Source of the DNA: Brachypterus glaber
Taxonomy: Eukaryota > Arthropoda > Insecta > Coleoptera > Kateretidae
NCBI GenBank assembly: GCA_958510825.1
Contig: OY294045.1
Location: 96,966,988-97,030,987 of the forward strand
Length of the DNA stretch: 64,000 nucleotides
Direction: 5' to 3'
Shown here: piece by piece, positions 1 through 11,305 of the stretch
Numbering within the stretch: position 1 is the stretch's first letter
How the letters are laid out: each line of letters opens with the position of its first letter
Program-made: the position numbers and the translations under genes
Notes under the pieces: generated by a model
Told to the model about the DNA's origin: nothing
The model's input: the letters and a program-made list of their open reading frames with translations, nothing else
The model's database searches: none

Positions 1-14
1 GCGCCCCCATTCAT

Positions 15-345
15 TAACTAAGCGCCGCAGTCGAAAATTATTCCAAATTATGTTAATTTCTGACTGTTTTATTTTCATAGTTCAGCAAGCTTAAGTATGT
101 AAAAAATAATAAAGTCTTAGCGCCGCAGGCGAAATTTTTTTCAATTTTGATAGCTCTGGCGCCGCAGGCAATTTTTTTACAAATTTTAAGCTTTTGCAAG
201 CTTGAACTAAAAAAAATACGTAGGTAAATTAGCCCTAGCGCCGCGGGTGAATTTTTTTACAAATTTTAACACTAGTAACAGTGCACTATTATTTTTTACA
301 AAAATCCAAAAAGGCTTAAGCGCTGCCGCGGCGAAATTTTTTCTA
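15..345. repeat. Dispersed GC-rich motif array
   Basis: About five copies of a short GC-rich motif (consensus near AGCGCCGCAGGCGAAA, followed by a T-run) lie near 20, 118, 160, 237 and 320 in otherwise AT-rich DNA. Spacing is irregular (40-100 bp), so this is not a strict tandem satellite. It may be the eroded edge of a larger satellite or a subterminal repeat block of a transposon extending beyond the window. Confidence 0.55.
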
Positions 346-424
346 TTGCCCATTTGGAACGAGATCTACTTATTTGCTCATTTTGACGCCTTATCGATCT
401 GGGGGAGTATAAATAAATAAACTG

Positions 425-515
425 TTTATTAAAAACTTCTGTCGCCGGGCCCCCTTCGAGCCCGGGCCCCGGGTAATCTGTACCCCCTGCACCCCCCTGA
501 ATCCGGCCCTGCTAA
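425..515. other. GC-rich palindromic patch, possible transposon end
   Basis: A run of CCGGGCCC and CCCGGGCC blocks is followed by CCCC-rich sequence ending ATCCGGCCCTG. The self-complementary GC block in AT-rich DNA resembles a transposon terminus, but no partner end was found in the window. Confidence 0.3.
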
Positions 516-1579
516 TATGAACCAGCTGCAACTTCATGCAACTGGGAGGGAAGGGGGTTCTTTACAAGCTAATTAATTATGTAAATCTCATAATTATAAA
601 ACATGTTTTATCATAAGTTGTCCAATAGGTTTTATAATAACTTGCTTTACCAATACTTTCAGACTTGACTTTGTAAAAAAAACTGCTAAGATTAATCTAA
701 GATTAATCCAATCATACCAATTAAAAAATTTGATTGAGCGCAAAAAATCAAAAATTTATTAGTAATTAAGTAATACACTCTGTAGTATAAAATACCCTAG
801 TCCACAAGGTCCTTACTAAGTCTAAGTAAAAACCTAATTTATAACATTAGATTTGACATTTATTTTTATCGTGAACGTCATATTTGCAAACATTTATTTT
901 CATAGCATCCTCTCTTTTACATTAGCGGGGTCATTCCATAATGCACTTACCATGTTTTACCGTTTTCTAAAATTAAAAATTTAAATAGAAAACTATTGTT
1001 TTTAGTAAAAAAAACTATCATATGATAAAGAAATGATATAATTTTTTTAAATTTTGGCGTTAAAAAATGTTATTATGCTAAAAAAAAATCTGTTTGTTGC
1101 TCTAACCTAAAAACAGAAAAAAGTACAACACTTTTTTCTGGCGTAAATTGAAGGTAACTAGGTCTATATTGACTGGTAAAAAATATATTTTAATAGCTTT
1201 GATAATAACGCCACAATTTGACTGATTTGTCTACCGTGGGACACCATGTATATATGAAAAAAAAATATATTTATTGATAATAACCATTAATCGGAATAAA
1301 TTCAGTTCAGAAACATAGGCCTACGGAATAATTTTGCCAAATTATGAGGGAAATTTTCATAAAGGTCACTAAATCGAAACATTTTACGACTAATTTGTTA
1401 CACACAACAATATTGAATATACATATTAACTATAAATGTGTAAATATATCGGTGTTTTTCGAAGAAAATAAAAATGTAAATATTTAAAACCTCGCGTCAA
1501 CGATAGAATCGACGCGGCGCCTATGCGAGCACTGGAAATTCGCCGATGACTGATAATAACACAGTCACCCAAAAAAAAA
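516..1579. other. AT-rich intergenic sequence, no gene seen
   Basis: Homopolymer-rich AT sequence. No ORF with a recognisable domain, RNA gene or clear repeat boundary was seen. Confidence 0.6.
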
Positions 1580-1830
1580 GTCATATTTTAGAGACTAGAC
1601 CAATGCATTTTTATATTTTCGGGGTCGCTGAAACCGAATATGACCTCAGAATTGCTCCATCTGGTCACAGTTTTTTCTACCGTTAAAAACATTGAATTTA
1701 AGGAATTTAAGGGTAGAAAAAAATTGTGACCTGATGGAGTAATTCTGAGGTCAGATTCGGTTTCAGCGACTCCAAAAAAAAAATATATTTGCCAGAGACT
1801 AAAACAGCGCATTTTTTTTTATTTTTGGAG
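1580..1830. repeat. Foldback element with GTCGCTGAAACC arms
   Basis: Arms at about 1621-1681 and 1712-1773 are near-perfect inverted copies (about 60 bp) around a 30-bp loop. Each arm starts GGGTCGCTGAAACCGAA-like and ends in a T-rich TTTTTTCTACC. The short frame on the minus strand is a by-product of the palindrome. Related GTCGCTGAA motifs occur at 23.8, 51.6 and 57.2 kb. Confidence 0.75.
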
Positions 1831-2029
1831 TCGCTGAAACCTCAGGTTTAGTTTTAGTTTTAGTCTCTGGCAAATATTTTTTTTGTGGCTGTGTTATTGG
1901 CAATAAATAAAAAATTTTCAACAGTAATATCAAGAGGTAATGAAATTTTTGATAATTTTATTATGGTCCCATAAAATGATTCTGCTCAGTAATTTTTTAA
2001 GTATATTTTTCTTTATTAAAAGTTCTCGC

Positions 2030-2540
2030 TCGGGATTGTTTTTGGTAAACATTGGGGTGCGGCAAGGGGGGCAAATGGGTAAAAATACATTTTTTTTTTA
2101 GAAAAATTTGAAAATTGCTATATATTGGTTTTCAAGGTTGCTGAAATTGAATTGAAAACTTTTCTGGGGTGGAACCGGAGGGGGTCGACGAATATGAATC
2201 TGATAATACTTTTTTTCTAATTTCACCCCCTGAGGGGTGGGGGTAGTATTCGTGAAAACTGGTGTATTGGGGTTTTTAAGGTTGCTGAAAGTGAATCTGA
2301 TAATAAAATTTTTCTAAATCAACCCCTGAGGAGTGGGGGGTAGTTTTCGTGGGAATTGTTATATTGGGGTTTTTGAGGTTGTTGAATCTGATTATAAAAA
2401 AAATCTTTACCCCTAAAGGGGCAGAGGGTAGTTTTCGTGAAAATTGGTATATTAAGGATTTTATGGTTGCTGAAATTGAATCTGATAATAAAAAATCCAT
2501 TTTACGGGCGGAGGTGAAAAATGGGAAAGCTCTTTTACTG
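2030..2540. repeat. Degenerate tandem array, about 86-100 bp period
   Basis: About four diverged units share AAATTGGTATATTGGGGTTT, then AAGGTTGCTGAAATTGAATC, then an A/T run and a GGGGTAGTTTTCGTG-like segment. Units begin near 2110, 2256, 2354 and 2440. Small frames here follow the repeats and are not genes. Confidence 0.7.
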
Positions 2541-2981
2541 GGCAATGTATTTTCTCGGTGTACCAGTTCGAAAATTGTAATTTAATATTTTGCTCGCTTT
2601 TAAAATATGAAACGAACGACAATGGACCAACTCGCAAAAATTTACCGCTATATTTTTCTGTCTTTGTCATACAATTCTGTTCATAAACGAACGGTTTAAT
2701 TTCGCAAGTCGCGACAGCATTTCAATTTTCTACCTCGTTATTCACAAAACCGCCACGATAAAAAATAAAACTTTTTTATTAAGCCCATGCATGTAATCTG
2801 AGCAGTCGTATCTGGATACAAAGTAGATTTTAGATTGTATTGCTTATTCATTATTTCCATTTCAAATGCTCTACTATGTGATTTAGTTGTTTTTTGAGTT
2901 TATTAAGGAAATTATAGCAATCAAAGTTAATTTTTTTGCATAAGTTAACGATTTAGTAAATCTTATTCCCACTACTATTAT

Positions 2982-4375
2982 TACATCGGCACTTAGTGCT
3001 ACTAAGAGTGCCGATGTATTGAAATCTTCGCCGAAAAGTCAAAATCTTTGACCACGTTTTTTTTTTACATTTCTCGACGATTAGCCCATTCTGAGTCGAA
3101 ATCAGTAAAAAAAATTTATGCGTCCGTCTGTCTGTCTGTCTGGGTGTAAACTCTCTAACTCCATTTCTACATGAGATGTCGGGTAAAAATAGGGTAAAAC
3201 TCTTATTTTTAGCGTTTTTTGTTTATAATTAAGGCAATTATTATTGAATTTGGTTAATTTAGTTTAGTTTTAGTTTAGTGTGTTCAGTGCGGGGTTCACT
3301 GCCCTCAACACCTGGTCCCTAGGGACCTTTGTGTTAACCGCACAGATCTCCTCATAACATCCCTGTTTCTTTTATAAAGTCCAGGTACGGTTACAGGGGA
3401 GTGTTCATGATCTCGTTTGGTTCCAGCGAGTCGTTCCCAAAGTACCTCCATCTTAGCCCTATTAGGGATGGACATTCACATATGAGGTGGTAGGGCTCTT
3501 CGTCCCCTTCCCCACATCTCCTGCACACGGGGCTCGTAGTCTGTCCCATTTGGTGTCGGTGCTTATTCATGCCCAATTATTATACCCGTTATTGCTCTCA
3601 GTTGACTTCTGGACATTCCTAGAAGTAAGCTGGTTCTTTTCTTGGTTGGCCCCCCTAGAAAGAATTTAGAGTGTCTCATTTTAGGTGCATCTATCCAATG
3701 TTGCTGGAGTTCATTCCTCAACATTTTCCTGACCTCGTGTCTGGCAGTGGAATAAGATACCCCACAGCACTGGTTAATTTAGCACTTATATAAAAGATAA
3801 TTTTAAATTGGTCAAAAAATGTCCGTCTGTCTGGGTGTAAACTCTCTAACTCCATTTCTACATGAGATATCGACTTGCGGTTTTTTGCATATTGTTTCTT
3901 ATCGTATTCCGAAGAGCTGATTAGATTTTGGGGGTAAACGATTGGGGATAAGGTGTTAAAAATAGGATAAAACTCCTATTTTTAGCGTTTTTGTTTATAA
4001 TTAAGGCAATTATTATTGTATTAAGTTAATTTAGCACTTATATAAAAGATAATTTTAAATTGGTCAAAAAATGTTGTAAACAACGTTTTCCTAAAACGCA
4101 TCGTTTTCGAGATATTGGCGTTTAAAGCAGTTAAAGGTTTTTTAGTATATCTCACATATTTATAACCCGATTTCAAAAAATTATATTTTAAATAAAAGCT
4201 CTTTTTAAGCCCTAAAAAAAATGTTATATATAGTTTTTTGCTAGAATATAATGTTTTAAAGATACAGAATTTAAAATCAAACTAAACACCTAGTTTGAAA
4301 TTTGCAAACTAGATGGCTCTAGTGTACAATAGTGCCGATGTTTTGACAGGGTGCTTGCAACGTTTCATCTAGTTT
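2982..4375 (+). mobile_element. Family H (Helentron/DINE-like) copy 1, rearranged
   Basis: It starts with the stem-loop shared by all copies (TACATCGGCACT ... AGTGCCGATGTA), carries a TCTG microsatellite at about 3121-3144, and ends with GTGCCGATGTTTTG and CATCTAGTTT. A non-LTR fragment lies inside it (3263-3770). After about 3822 the sequence jumps back to the microsatellite block and repeats the middle of the element, so this is a partial tandem duplication or chimera of two copies. Only the first half carries the insertion. Confidence 0.75.
3263..3770 (-). mobile_element. 5'-truncated non-LTR retrotransposon fragment
   Basis: Read on the minus strand, the fragment encodes the C-terminal end of a LINE polyprotein: a WIDAPKMRHSKFF and LLGMSRSQLRAITG stretch, then HRHQMGQ and the Cys/His motif CRRCGEGDEEPYHLICECPS (3391-3576). 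A frameshift separates the two parts near 3575. The 3' tail is an (AAACT)n-type repeat at 3263-3282. A 12-bp direct repeat, TGGTTAATTTAG, flanks it (3251-3262 and 3771-3782), as expected for target-primed insertion. R1/jockey-like by its Cys/His tail; the clade is not certain. Confidence 0.85.
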
Positions 4376-4791
4376 TATCTTACGTAAGAGAATTACAGGG
4401 TCAATACAGTCAATAGCTTTTTACCCTGTATATCACAAAGTTAATTCAATGTTTATTTAATTAGAGAAGGAAATTATTCAGTTAGGTTTACGTCAGTGGC
4501 TTATAAGCTCTCGCCGTGCTGCTATTCCGTCAGCTGGGGCCTAGCAGCAGAGGCTCTCCCGGTGCACCGTCTCATCGGAGACTCGACACGGCTGAACTGG
4601 TCCTAGTAATTAAGTTTTGCAGTCTGCTCTTGATAGCAACTTGTCTTCAAACTTACGGTTCAACTAAGTTATAAATTTATTAAAAATTTAGAGAATTTTA
4701 GATTTTCGAGGTCTTAAATTAGGACTCTTAATTAGGTTCTGATTTCTAAATCACAAAACAGAAAATGAAAAATTGCATGGCATTTTATTTT
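4376..4791. other. Spacer between two H copies, with a GC-rich patch
   Basis: Separates two oppositely oriented family H copies. A GC-rich, CpG-containing block at about 4490-4610 stands out from the AT-rich surroundings. No ORF or tRNA-like fold was recognised in it. Confidence 0.4.
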
Positions 4792-5500
4792 AAACTAGAT
4801 GAAACGTTGCAAGCACCCTGTCAAAACATCGGCACCATTGGGAAAACTAATAACATGCTATTAGAACAGGTAGCATAACATAATTACAATTTTACTACTA
4901 CTCCTCACTGCACAAACTAACTTGTATAATATTTATATTAAACTTTAGCTTTTCTTGTACACTTAATGTATAAATAAAATTAATAATAAAAATATGTTTG
5001 GACTTGGATGCAAGTTGAATTTTTTAATTACAATTTTTGATTGATTTTAAAAACAAATGAATGGAAGCTTAAAATTAGTACACTAGAGCCATCTAGTTTG
5101 CAAATTTCAAACTAGGTGTTTTGTTTGATTTTAAATTCTTTAAAACATTATATTCTAGCAAAAAACTATATAACATTTATTAGGGCTTAAAAAGAGCTTT
5201 TATTTAAAATATAATTTTTTGAAATCGGGTTATAAATATGTGAGATATACTAAAAAAACCTTTTACTGCTTTAAACGCCAATATCTCGAAAACTATGCGT
5301 TTCAGAAAAAGTCCAAACCAAATACAGTAATAATTGCCTTAATTATTAACAAAAAACGCTAAAAATAGGAGTTTTACCCTATTTTTACCCCCTTACCCCA
5401 ATCGTTTACCCCCAAAATCTAATCAGCTCTTTGGAATACGATAAGAAACAATATGCATGTCGATATCTCATGTAGAAATGGAGTTGGAGAGTTTACACCC

Positions 5501-5532
<32 letters not shown>

Positions 5533-5678
5533 GGACGGACGCAAACATTTTTTTACTGATTTCGACTCACAATGGTCTAAAACGCCGAGAAATGTGAAAA
5601 AAACGTGGTCAAATATTTTGACTTTTCGGCGAAGATTTCAATACATCGGCACTCTTAGTAGAACTAAGTGCCGATGTA
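4792..5678 (-). mobile_element. Family H copy 2 with internal insertion
   Basis: Reverse-oriented copy: begins AAACTAGATGAAACGTTGCA, ends with the stem-loop ACTCTTAGTAGAACTAAGTG, and has a long (AGAC)n microsatellite at about 5504-5538. Against the other copies it holds about 240 extra bases (about 4840-5081) between CATCGGCACCATTG and TACACTAGAGCC, probably a later insertion. Confidence 0.75.
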
Positions 5679-7555
5679 ATTGTGACGTACTAGTATTAGT
5701 ATACTAATGCTTCGGATTTGTTTAAATGTTTATAAATTACACTGGTCTACAAATAGTGTTATGATCCGAATATTTTATATGTAGTTAAAATTTTAAAATA
5801 ACATTTCTTTAATATTGCGCTATGATACAATCTGGCTTCACGAGATTCGGCTTCGGTAAAGTCCGGTTTGACCTACATTACATCGGACCCCTCCTCGGTA
5901 ATTCTTGTCGGTATAACTTAAAAGTTGTCTAGTAATCTAAATTGTTTATACAAATTTAATTTATGGTCAAAATGATCGTTTCAGATGTTAGAAATAGCAA
6001 TTAGCTTGCAAATTGATGAGAGTGAAACTCTTTTGTCGGGGTAATTAAATATGCGCGGTATCTTTGTAGATATTTTGCGCTAATAGCATTGTCAAATAAA
6101 TTTAACTAGTGACCTTCTTATTGGGTATATAAACTCATGAAAAGATTCATAATTATTCAGTTATATTCAGAGCGTCGCTATGTCAAATTCAAAAGTGAAA
6201 ATGTAGTTTCTGTGAGAATTAATTTTGAGATTTATTCTTGAATTAAAAATAGTTTTTAAACTTAGAAAAATTTTGAGACTCGTATTATCAGACATAGAAA
6301 TAATTTTGGACACTTATAAATATTGATAGTATGAACACTGATAGAAATTTTGACGAATATTAATTAACTTTGAAAAATATTTTGTAAAATAATTTAAATG
6401 ACTTATACGAACCAGTTTTAATATACACTAAGAAAAATGTGGAAAATAAATTGGGATTTGAAAATGATTGCGAATAGTTGGGATTTCAAACATAGAATGT
6501 TTTAATTTAGAAGTATTTAATGGAAAACTAATATATAATGGAAATTAGAATTTAAGGGCTTTGCATAGAAATAGGACTTAGAAGTAAGAATTGATCTTTC
6601 ATGTTCTTGAAGAATTTATTCACATTTATTTAATATATTATTCTTAAGTTAAGACGAAATCGTTTTATCTGTTTCCAAAGCGCCGTCTCCTAGAATACCC
6701 GCTCCCGAATAAAGTGATAAGTGGTTAAGTATATTCTCCGCTCGGGTATACTTTAAATACGATAGAAGATTGTATGGCCAATCTACTGAGTAAGTTATAA
6801 TAAAAGTTATAATCTCTGCTCGGCTATAACCGAATTAAATACCACTTCACTAAATTAGTGAAGAATTCGACATCACTACATTAGTAGAAAAATATTTATT
6901 AGTAAAAAATCCACTTCACTACATAGTTATTTTTGTATTAAGAGCGGAAAATGATTGAAATCACATTTTGCGCTCGTAATACAAACAACATATTTTCTAC
7001 GATCTAAAATAAATAAATAAATAAATTTTAGGCATTAAATTTATAACCTTAGAAGGTCACAGCACTTACAGTTTTCTGCAAATCTGGTGGTTTTGAATTA
7101 AAATCCTCATCACTGTCACTGCAAAATTCCTTCATAACAAGATATATTTAGCACACAAATATTTAGCACACGAAATTGAAATTTAATTCAAAATAAATAA
7201 AAATTTTATATTAAAAAAATGGCGGAGCACAACATCTCGTAGCATATACTTGACAGTTCTTTTACGATTGACATGCCGGTTGCCTACACTATTGCGCGAA
7301 AAATTCAAAAGTAAAATGACATGAAAAAAAAATATTTTGAGATCCGAAAACCTCATTTGTTTCTATAGAAATGTTAACTTTTCTATTAGATCGTAGAAAA
7401 ATCAATTTTCTTTTCCAAAGATTAAACCTATCATGCCAGGGAATAACAACTCGAAAAACAAGTTATCGCCCCCTTAGTCTGACACTGGATTTTGGGCTTT
7501 GCAATATAACTGTAGAACTCTAAAGCTTAGGAAAATACAAAAAGTAAAAGAATCT
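5679..7555. other. AT-rich intergenic DNA; contains a copy of the PLE target repeat
   Basis: No gene recognised. An AAAT microsatellite lies at about 7008-7027. The segment 7200-7400 (CGATTGACATGCCGGTTGCC ... CTCATTTGTTTCTATAGAAA) is related to the sequence on both sides of the Penelope-like insertion at 60.8-62.1 kb, so it is a diverged uninterrupted copy of that repeat. Confidence 0.5.
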
Positions 7556-8336
7556 CCCTTTAAAAAAATGCCCAAGTTTTAAGCGATAACGAAAAGCATA
7601 TTATTAAAACCAAGGCCCCCACTATTTTGCTCGGTGCCCCCTGAAATCGTAACCGATTTTCAAAAAAATGGCATATACGTAATTCCCGCACCCTAGCCTA
7701 CGATTTTAATTTGTCCACAGTTGAATCCGAAAAAGTTTACATTTTTAAGCTCGTATAACCGATCTCCAAAAACTGGGATTTTGTGTTTTTTTACCCAAGG
7801 AATCTATATTTTTTACAAAAAATCAAAGAAAGATACACATAAAAAAGTTTGTGGCAAGAAACTGATAAGGCCCCCCCATTTCGCACGCCCCTGGCTAAAA
7901 TAAGTACACAAAAATAACATACGAAGATGGGCATTATTAAGATTAGTTCACATGCAAAACCTTGCTTTATTTCAAAGGATTCCTGAGTTATTAAATAAAA
8001 ACCGAATTTTTAGCCACTTTCAAAGGGGCGTATCTCCCTTACGACATATGTTTATAGGAACTTTTTATCATAATTTATGATGTAGAATCGCCCCTTAAAA
8101 TTTTATAATTTTATTATTTTTTTATGTATATATTTTTTATGTATTTTTTTATGTATATATGTATAACTTTTTAAACAAGACATATTTCGTCAAAATATTT
8201 TAGGAGCGTATTCTACACATATTGAGAAGTATAAAAAAGAAAAAAAAATCTATTTTTTGAACACCCAAAAATCAGAACAACCCCTTAATTATTAATTTTT
8301 TTCTTCAGACCGAATAATTCAGTAAAAAAAATTAAT
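7556..8336. repeat. Dispersed repeat, partner at 35.4-36.0 kb
   Basis: Blocks such as CATATTTTTTACAAAAAATC, ACACATAAAAAAGTTTG and GTAGAATCGCCCC recur in the same order in the TIR element at 35424-35988. This copy is diverged and its ends are unclear. The 60-residue frame here is not a convincing gene. Confidence 0.5.
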
Positions 8337-9275
8337 TAGCACAAAACGATCTAAGCAAATACATACTTGACAGCAACGGAAAATCAATTTCCTTATCCGT
8401 ATTATCGAAGTACTTGATAGCTGTAGAGATATCTTTTCGACGAATGTTAATTTCTATTGAATAAATGAATACCATAAAGATCGCTTATTTATTCATTTAT
8501 TAAAGTATTTTATTGATTTTTGAGGTTATAATTTAAAAGGCAAATTCAAAATTGGATCATCAAAAAGCTTTTATTTATTGTTTATTTTATTTTTTTTATT
8601 GTTTTCTGCAAATTATGCGCGGTAATGGTTTAAGAAATGAATTTGGTCCAGCGCACAGTTAGGTACCCCGTAAAAATTCATGTTTTGGGATGCTTTTTAG
8701 AAGTGGATTTTGTTGCCTAAAGTTGTTTATTGAGAATTTGAACGCTCAGAAAGCTTTGAAAATTTACCAGCGTGGACTTATAAAGTCAGTAAAAAGGATG
8801 TTTAGATACAAAAACACAGATTGGATATTGCAAGACCACAATGATCCAAAATATCGCAGTCAACTCTGCACCGACTGGACGAGGAAAAACGGCATCACAA
8901 CGTTACTTTGGCCTTCACAACCACCGGATGCAAATCCGATCGAAAATGTGTGAGGGCCTTTGAAGTCCAAACTTGAAGGAACAAAACTGCTGAATTTGAA
9001 GCAGCTCTCAGCAGGCATTCGTGATAAATGAGGTCGTTGACAGTAAAATACGCAGAAAGTATTCCAAAAAGGTTTCAAGCTATTCTGGATAACAACGGAG
9101 ATTTTGATATTGAAGACAAGCTCTTGTTGAACAGACTGTAATAAATTGGACTTTGTATAGGTTACCACTCATTATGCACAAAGTTGATTAGTATGAGGAA
9201 CCGACAATCGAATGATGAGAAAGTGCACTCACTGAAAAAAGTTAATTTTCTTTTAAGGTGCAACAAAACTAACTC
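8337..9275 (+). mobile_element. Tc1-like DNA transposon remnant
   Basis: The 5' non-coding part (8337-8500) matches 15915-16072, the 5' part of another copy. A transposase remnant follows. The 3' end carries TTTTAAGGTGCAACAAAACT at about 9253-9272, the inverse of the end at about 15862. The N-terminal DNA-binding domain and first catalytic Asp are missing: the UTR runs directly into mid-transposase sequence near 8640, so this is an internally deleted copy. Confidence 0.75.
8640..9141 (+). pseudogene. Tc1 transposase C-terminal fragment
   Basis: The longest open piece is 8690-8953. It contains FIENLNAQKALKIYQRGL, then WILQDHNDPKYRS (the second catalytic Asp of the DDE triad), then WPSQPPDANPIENV with the catalytic Glu. 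Spacing fits the DD34E arrangement of Tc1 transposases. A TGA replaces the Trp normally expected after PIENV, and homology continues past it (KLLNLKQLSAGIRDK, later FQAILDNNGDF) with further stops and frame changes. The enzyme cannot be functional: the first Asp, the paired HTH domain and the start are missing. The region probably decayed in place. Confidence 0.8.
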
Positions 9276-9448
9276 ATTGTCTGTCTTAAAATAAGAAAGA
9301 TCTGCACTGAAAGAAATTGAAAAGGTGTAAAAAAATACACTCTATAAATGTGTAAATTTTACACCTTTATATAAATGTACATCAACATTGATGTGACACT
9401 ACACAGATGAGGTGATTTTGGACCTAGAGTGTGTATTTTTACATCCAT

Positions 9449-9452
9449 ACCT
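9449..9452. repeat. Target duplication ACCT, left copy
   Basis: ACCT directly precedes the 5' LTR and is repeated at 15144-15147 directly after the 3' LTR. A 4-bp target duplication fits Ty3/gypsy integrases. Confidence 0.85.
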
Positions 9453-9897
9453 TGTAATGTAATTGGGTATTTACCATACTTTTAATTAAATTTGTTCGGT
9501 TCATATAGACCATTGTTTACCTTATGCACCAGAAGAGTGACCTTGGATTTACCATGTTCGCAACCTAAATAATTAGTTACCTTTTAGGGACTTAATATTT
9601 TAATTAGGGAATTTCTGATTGATTAGTTTGACATCTGTCAATCACTTCCATTTTTACTTTCACCTTTCGATAAGAAGCTTAGTTTTAAAATCTTTATTTA
9701 TTTCTATCATCCTTTGGGATAATTTAGTTATTTAATGAATAAATAACATCCTGGTGTTAGATTTTTATATTGGTTTGATAAACCAGGTCACTCTTCCGAT
9801 ACTCCGATCACATTGAATAAACTTGCTATATTTGGTATAACTGTTTTACTCACGACCCCTGTACCATTTCGGCGCCCAATACAATTTTGGTACTACA
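9453..9897 (+). repeat. 5' LTR (445 bp)
   Basis: Begins TGTAATGTAATTGGG and ends TTGGTACTACA, so it has the TG...CA termini. It has the same length as the 3' LTR and I found no difference between them by eye, which indicates a recent insertion. An AATAAA near the 3' part of the LTR could serve in polyadenylation. A primer binding site just downstream is not confidently assigned; TTGCCCAACGTGAGAGC at about 9904-9920 is a candidate. Confidence 0.95.
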
Positions 9898-9988
9898 ACG
9901 TGTTTGCCCAACGTGAGAGCTATAGAGGCATACAATTAACCGTCCAGGCTTGGGCCAAGTTTTATATTCACATATAGCACAAAACAAT

Positions 9989-11305
9989 ATGCCGGTGGAT
10001 CACAGTCCAACATCACACACCAAAAATACCAGAAGTGGCACAAGTTATGGTGGCACCAGCAGAGGTCCTCGTAGGGAGCTGCCCATGGCTGACATTAGTG
10101 TAGAAGGGGGTATCGAGTCACTAGCAACAGCATTGCCATCCTTAACCACCAGTGAAACAACCCACCACAGCTCGGAAAGACAGTTTCAACCAGTTTTAAC
10201 TGCAGCAGGGGCGATTTCACAACATCGACCACCATCACTTTCACCACAGGTTTTTACACAAGCCATCCAACCAGGTATTTATGCTCCAAGTATAATCACA
10301 ACAACAGAGCTAAATCCACCTGGGGATATGCAAGCTCAGGGTGCAGTGCCTAAGATTAGGAGGCCAACAGCATCAAACAACTTCCTAGAAAGAAATTATA
10401 ATAGTAATATACATTATTCTCAAAATAATATGAATTTACCAACATATACCCATAGTAACTTGAATTTTACTAGAAATAATGCAAATATACCAAATGTAAA
10501 CATTGAACTACAAACCCCATCTTACAGTGATTTTAATTTAAATAACTTTAATACAGGGGGCTATAATTTCACAAGGGCACCTCATATTCCTAGTTTTCAG
10601 AATGCACCAAATATCCCTAACATCCCACCAATCCCTACACCTGAAACACTTGCTAGTATTAAAAAATTAATACCATTGTTCTCAGAAGGAGGTGAAATTC
10701 ACCCTTGCGAATTTTTAGAAAGATTAGAGAGAACATTAAATAATTATAACGTACCTTTTAACCTATTTGCTCCAGAATTGTCAGACATTTTTTTAGGTCC
10801 AGCGAAGCACTGGTTATTAGCAATGTTAAATAGTTTTAGAAATTTTAACCAGTTTCGTGACGCATTTTTACAAAATTTCTGGGGTTATTCTCACCAATCA
10901 AAACTAAAGTTAGCATTGGAAACAGGTCGGTACAATCGAACTACCAACTACACACACTATTTTCTTGGTCAGCTTGCGAAATCTAAGTTTTTGAATCCAC
11001 CTTACACAGAACAAGAACTTATTTTGATTATTAGTCGTCACTTTCCTCCTTCAATTAGTTGTGCACTAATTGGCAGTCGTAATATATCAGATGTACTTGA
11101 CAGATTGCGTTTGGCTGACAACTTTGATAATTATAAACAATCTTCTTCTTCTTCCTCCACAACTTATACAACTCAGCCAGTGGTGGCAAATAGGCCAATG
11201 AACCATAATAATAATAATCATAACCTAAAAAATGGTCAGTCTTTCGTTAAAAAGCATATTTCAGCGATACAAGAGACCGAATGTGCAGAACCTTCGGAAA
11301 ACTAA
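9989..11305 (+). CDS. gag: Gag polyprotein of LTR retrotransposon
   Basis: The frame is open from 9950, but the first ATG is at 9989 (MPVDHSPTSH), giving 438 residues. The first 200 residues are low-complexity and rich in Asn, Pro, Thr and Ser. A gag-like core follows (about residues 215-385), including FLGPAKHWLLAML and FRDAFLQNFWGY, the usual capsid-region pattern of gypsy gag proteins. The C-terminus is Ser/Asn-rich and I see no CCHC zinc knuckle, so nucleic-acid binding must come from another region. It should form the particle that packages the element RNA. The last 25 bases overlap pol in the -1 frame, with GGAAAAC just before the stop; this is not a textbook slippery heptamer. Confidence 0.9.
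   Translation: MPVDHSPTSHTKNTRSGTSYGGTSRGPRRELPMADISVEGGIESLATALPSLTTSETTHHSSERQFQPVLTAAGAISQHRPPSLSPQVFTQAIQPGIYAPSIITTTELNPPGDMQAQGAVPKIRRPTASNNFLERNYNSNIHYSQNNMNLPTYTHSNLNFTRNNANIPNVNIELQTPSYSDFNLNNFNTGGYNFTRAPHIPSFQNAPNIPNIPPIPTPETLASIKKLIPLFSEGGEIHPCEFLERLERTLNNYNVPFNLFAPELSDIFLGPAKHWLLAMLNSFRNFNQFRDAFLQNFWGYSHQSKLKLALETGRYNRTTNYTHYFLGQLAKSKFLNPPYTEQELILIISRHFPPSISCALIGSRNISDVLDRLRLADNFDNYKQSSSSSSTTYTTQPVVANRPMNHNNNNHNLKNGQSFVKKHISAIQETECAEPSEN

Noticed and set aside
9950..9988. Upstream extension of gag to 9950
   Set aside because: The frame starts with TTG there; the first ATG is at 9989, and the extra residues have no supporting feature.
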